From contig JACQNV010000031.1 of NCBI GenBank assembly GCA_016202865.1, positions 1-5,877 on the forward strand: DNA of 5,877 bases. The letters run 5' to 3'. A model generated the notes under the pieces. It saw only the letters and a program-made list of their open reading frames with translations. It was not told where the DNA came from and did not search any database. Source of the DNA: Candidatus Aenigmatarchaeota archaeon. GTDB lineage: Archaea; Aenigmatarchaeota; Aenigmatarchaeia; QMZP01; JACQNV01. The translations under genes and the position numbers were made by a program. This document shows positions 5,624 through 5,877 of the stretch, in pieces; positions within the stretch are counted from its first letter, which is position 1, and every line of letters begins with the position of its first letter.

Positions 5624-5632
5624 CTTTATAAG
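5624..5632 (-). promoter_or_regulatory. TATA box of the sigma-like gene
   Basis: The minus strand reads CTTATAAAG, centred at 5628 and 24 nt before the ATG at 5604, which predicts a leaderless mRNA. The other strand shares the 13-mer GTTAACTTTATAA (5619-5631) with the ArsR-hemerythrin promoter (3028-3040). The box is nearly symmetric, so a rightward transcript from about 5653 is also conceivable. Confidence 0.65.
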
Positions 5633-5676
5633 CATTAAGCATATAGAAGTGGTTTGTGCGGGGGGTGAGATATCAG

Positions 5677-5714
5677 TTATGGGTCCTGAGTCTTGCGTTC
5701 TGACGGACCCATAA
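5677..5714. repeat. Perfect 10-bp inverted repeat with 18-nt loop
   Basis: TTATGGGTCC (5677-5686) pairs perfectly with GGACCCATAA (5705-5714) around an 18-nt loop. The stem can gain a G-U and an A-U pair at its base. Four to five G-C pairs make it notably stable against the AT-rich background. No T-run follows on either strand, so it is not an obvious terminator. It could be an RNA structure, a protein-binding site or the end of a mobile element; nothing nearby decides. Confidence 0.7.
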
Positions 5715-5877
5715 TTTCGAAATCGTGTATCTGATACTTCTCCAAATATATTTGTATATTAATTTTCTTTGGATACTGTACACTTTCTTTTCCTAAAAGA
5801 AAGGGTAGACAACTCACGAAGTCACTAAGACGCTGACCATTTGCACACCTTGTTATAGACCCACGAAACATGTATAT
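5677..5877 (-). CDS. Doubtful small or partial reading frame at the right edge
   Basis: A reading frame ends at 5677 and is open to the window edge. It has an ATG at 5869-5871, which would give 64 aa, but the frame continues upstream, so it may be the C-terminal end of a longer gene. I recognise no family. The residues are mixed, with a moderately basic middle (SVQYPKKINIQIYLEKYQIH) and a polar tail. Its last eleven codons coincide with the inverted repeat at 5677-5714. No promoter can be seen because only six bases lie upstream of the ATG. It could equally be non-coding sequence. Confidence 0.3.
   Translation of the reverse strand: MYMFRGSITRCANGQRLSDFVSCLPFLLGKESVQYPKKINIQIYLEKYQIHDFEIMGPSERKTQDP
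5783..5803. repeat. Tight 9-bp inverted repeat
   Basis: CTTTCTTTT (5783-5791) and AAAAGAAAG (5795-5803) are perfect complements with a 3-nt spacer. The stem is weak because it is A/T-rich, and no T-run follows. It lies inside the doubtful right-edge reading frame. Confidence 0.5.

Noticed and set aside
5666..5710. C/D-box small RNA or tRNA at the right-edge hairpin
   Set aside because: Two CTGA strings occur only 10 nt apart and there is no good box C (RTGATGA). No cloverleaf or T-loop motif can be formed.

Overview
The window looks archaeal. Four genes (starts at 855 on minus, 2983 on minus, 3063 on plus, 5604 on minus) have a TATA-like box centred 24-26 nt upstream of the ATG, with no Shine-Dalgarno sequence. 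This is the geometry of leaderless archaeal transcripts. A histone-fold protein is also encoded. The AT-rich sequence, short intergenic gaps and small proteins would fit a DPANN-type archaeon (Woesearchaeota/Pacearchaeota-like), but the lineage is an inference; there is no rRNA or other marker gene to settle it.

Layout from left to right. (1) A minus-strand pentapeptide-repeat protein (61-855). (2) A plus-strand histone-fold protein (1013-1450) with an acidic N-terminal tail and a C-terminal coiled coil, preceded by a strong Shine-Dalgarno and interlocked AT-rich dyads. (3) A minus-strand three-gene operon (2983 to 1452): a small soluble histidine-kinase-like ATPase, a YdjM/DUF457-type membrane protein, and a 92-aa protein with a possible winged helix. 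(4) Divergent from it, a plus-strand operon (3063 to about 5031): an ArsR-type winged helix fused to a hemerythrin-like four-helix domain, an FTR1-family iron permease, and a 106-aa unknown protein. (5) A minus-strand sigma-70/ECF-like protein (5026-5604), tail to tail with the 106-aa gene. (6) A right edge with a perfect 10-bp inverted repeat and a doubtful reading frame that may run off the window.

How the genes may work together: the ArsR-hemerythrin protein and the FTR1 permease share a one-base stop/start overlap. The promoter carries two copies of CATATGAAC that together form an 8-bp-arm dyad over the predicted transcription start and start codon. The simplest model is a self-regulated iron-uptake operon in which a diiron (hemerythrin) domain senses iron, oxygen or redox state and changes DNA binding by the ArsR domain. 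The sigma-like protein is the second surprise: it has recognisable sigma-2 and sigma-4 regions, yet its gene sits behind an archaeal TATA promoter in an organism whose RNA polymerase should use TBP/TFB.

No tRNA, rRNA, CRISPR array, transposase or integrase was seen. No intergenic stretch exceeds 300 bases.
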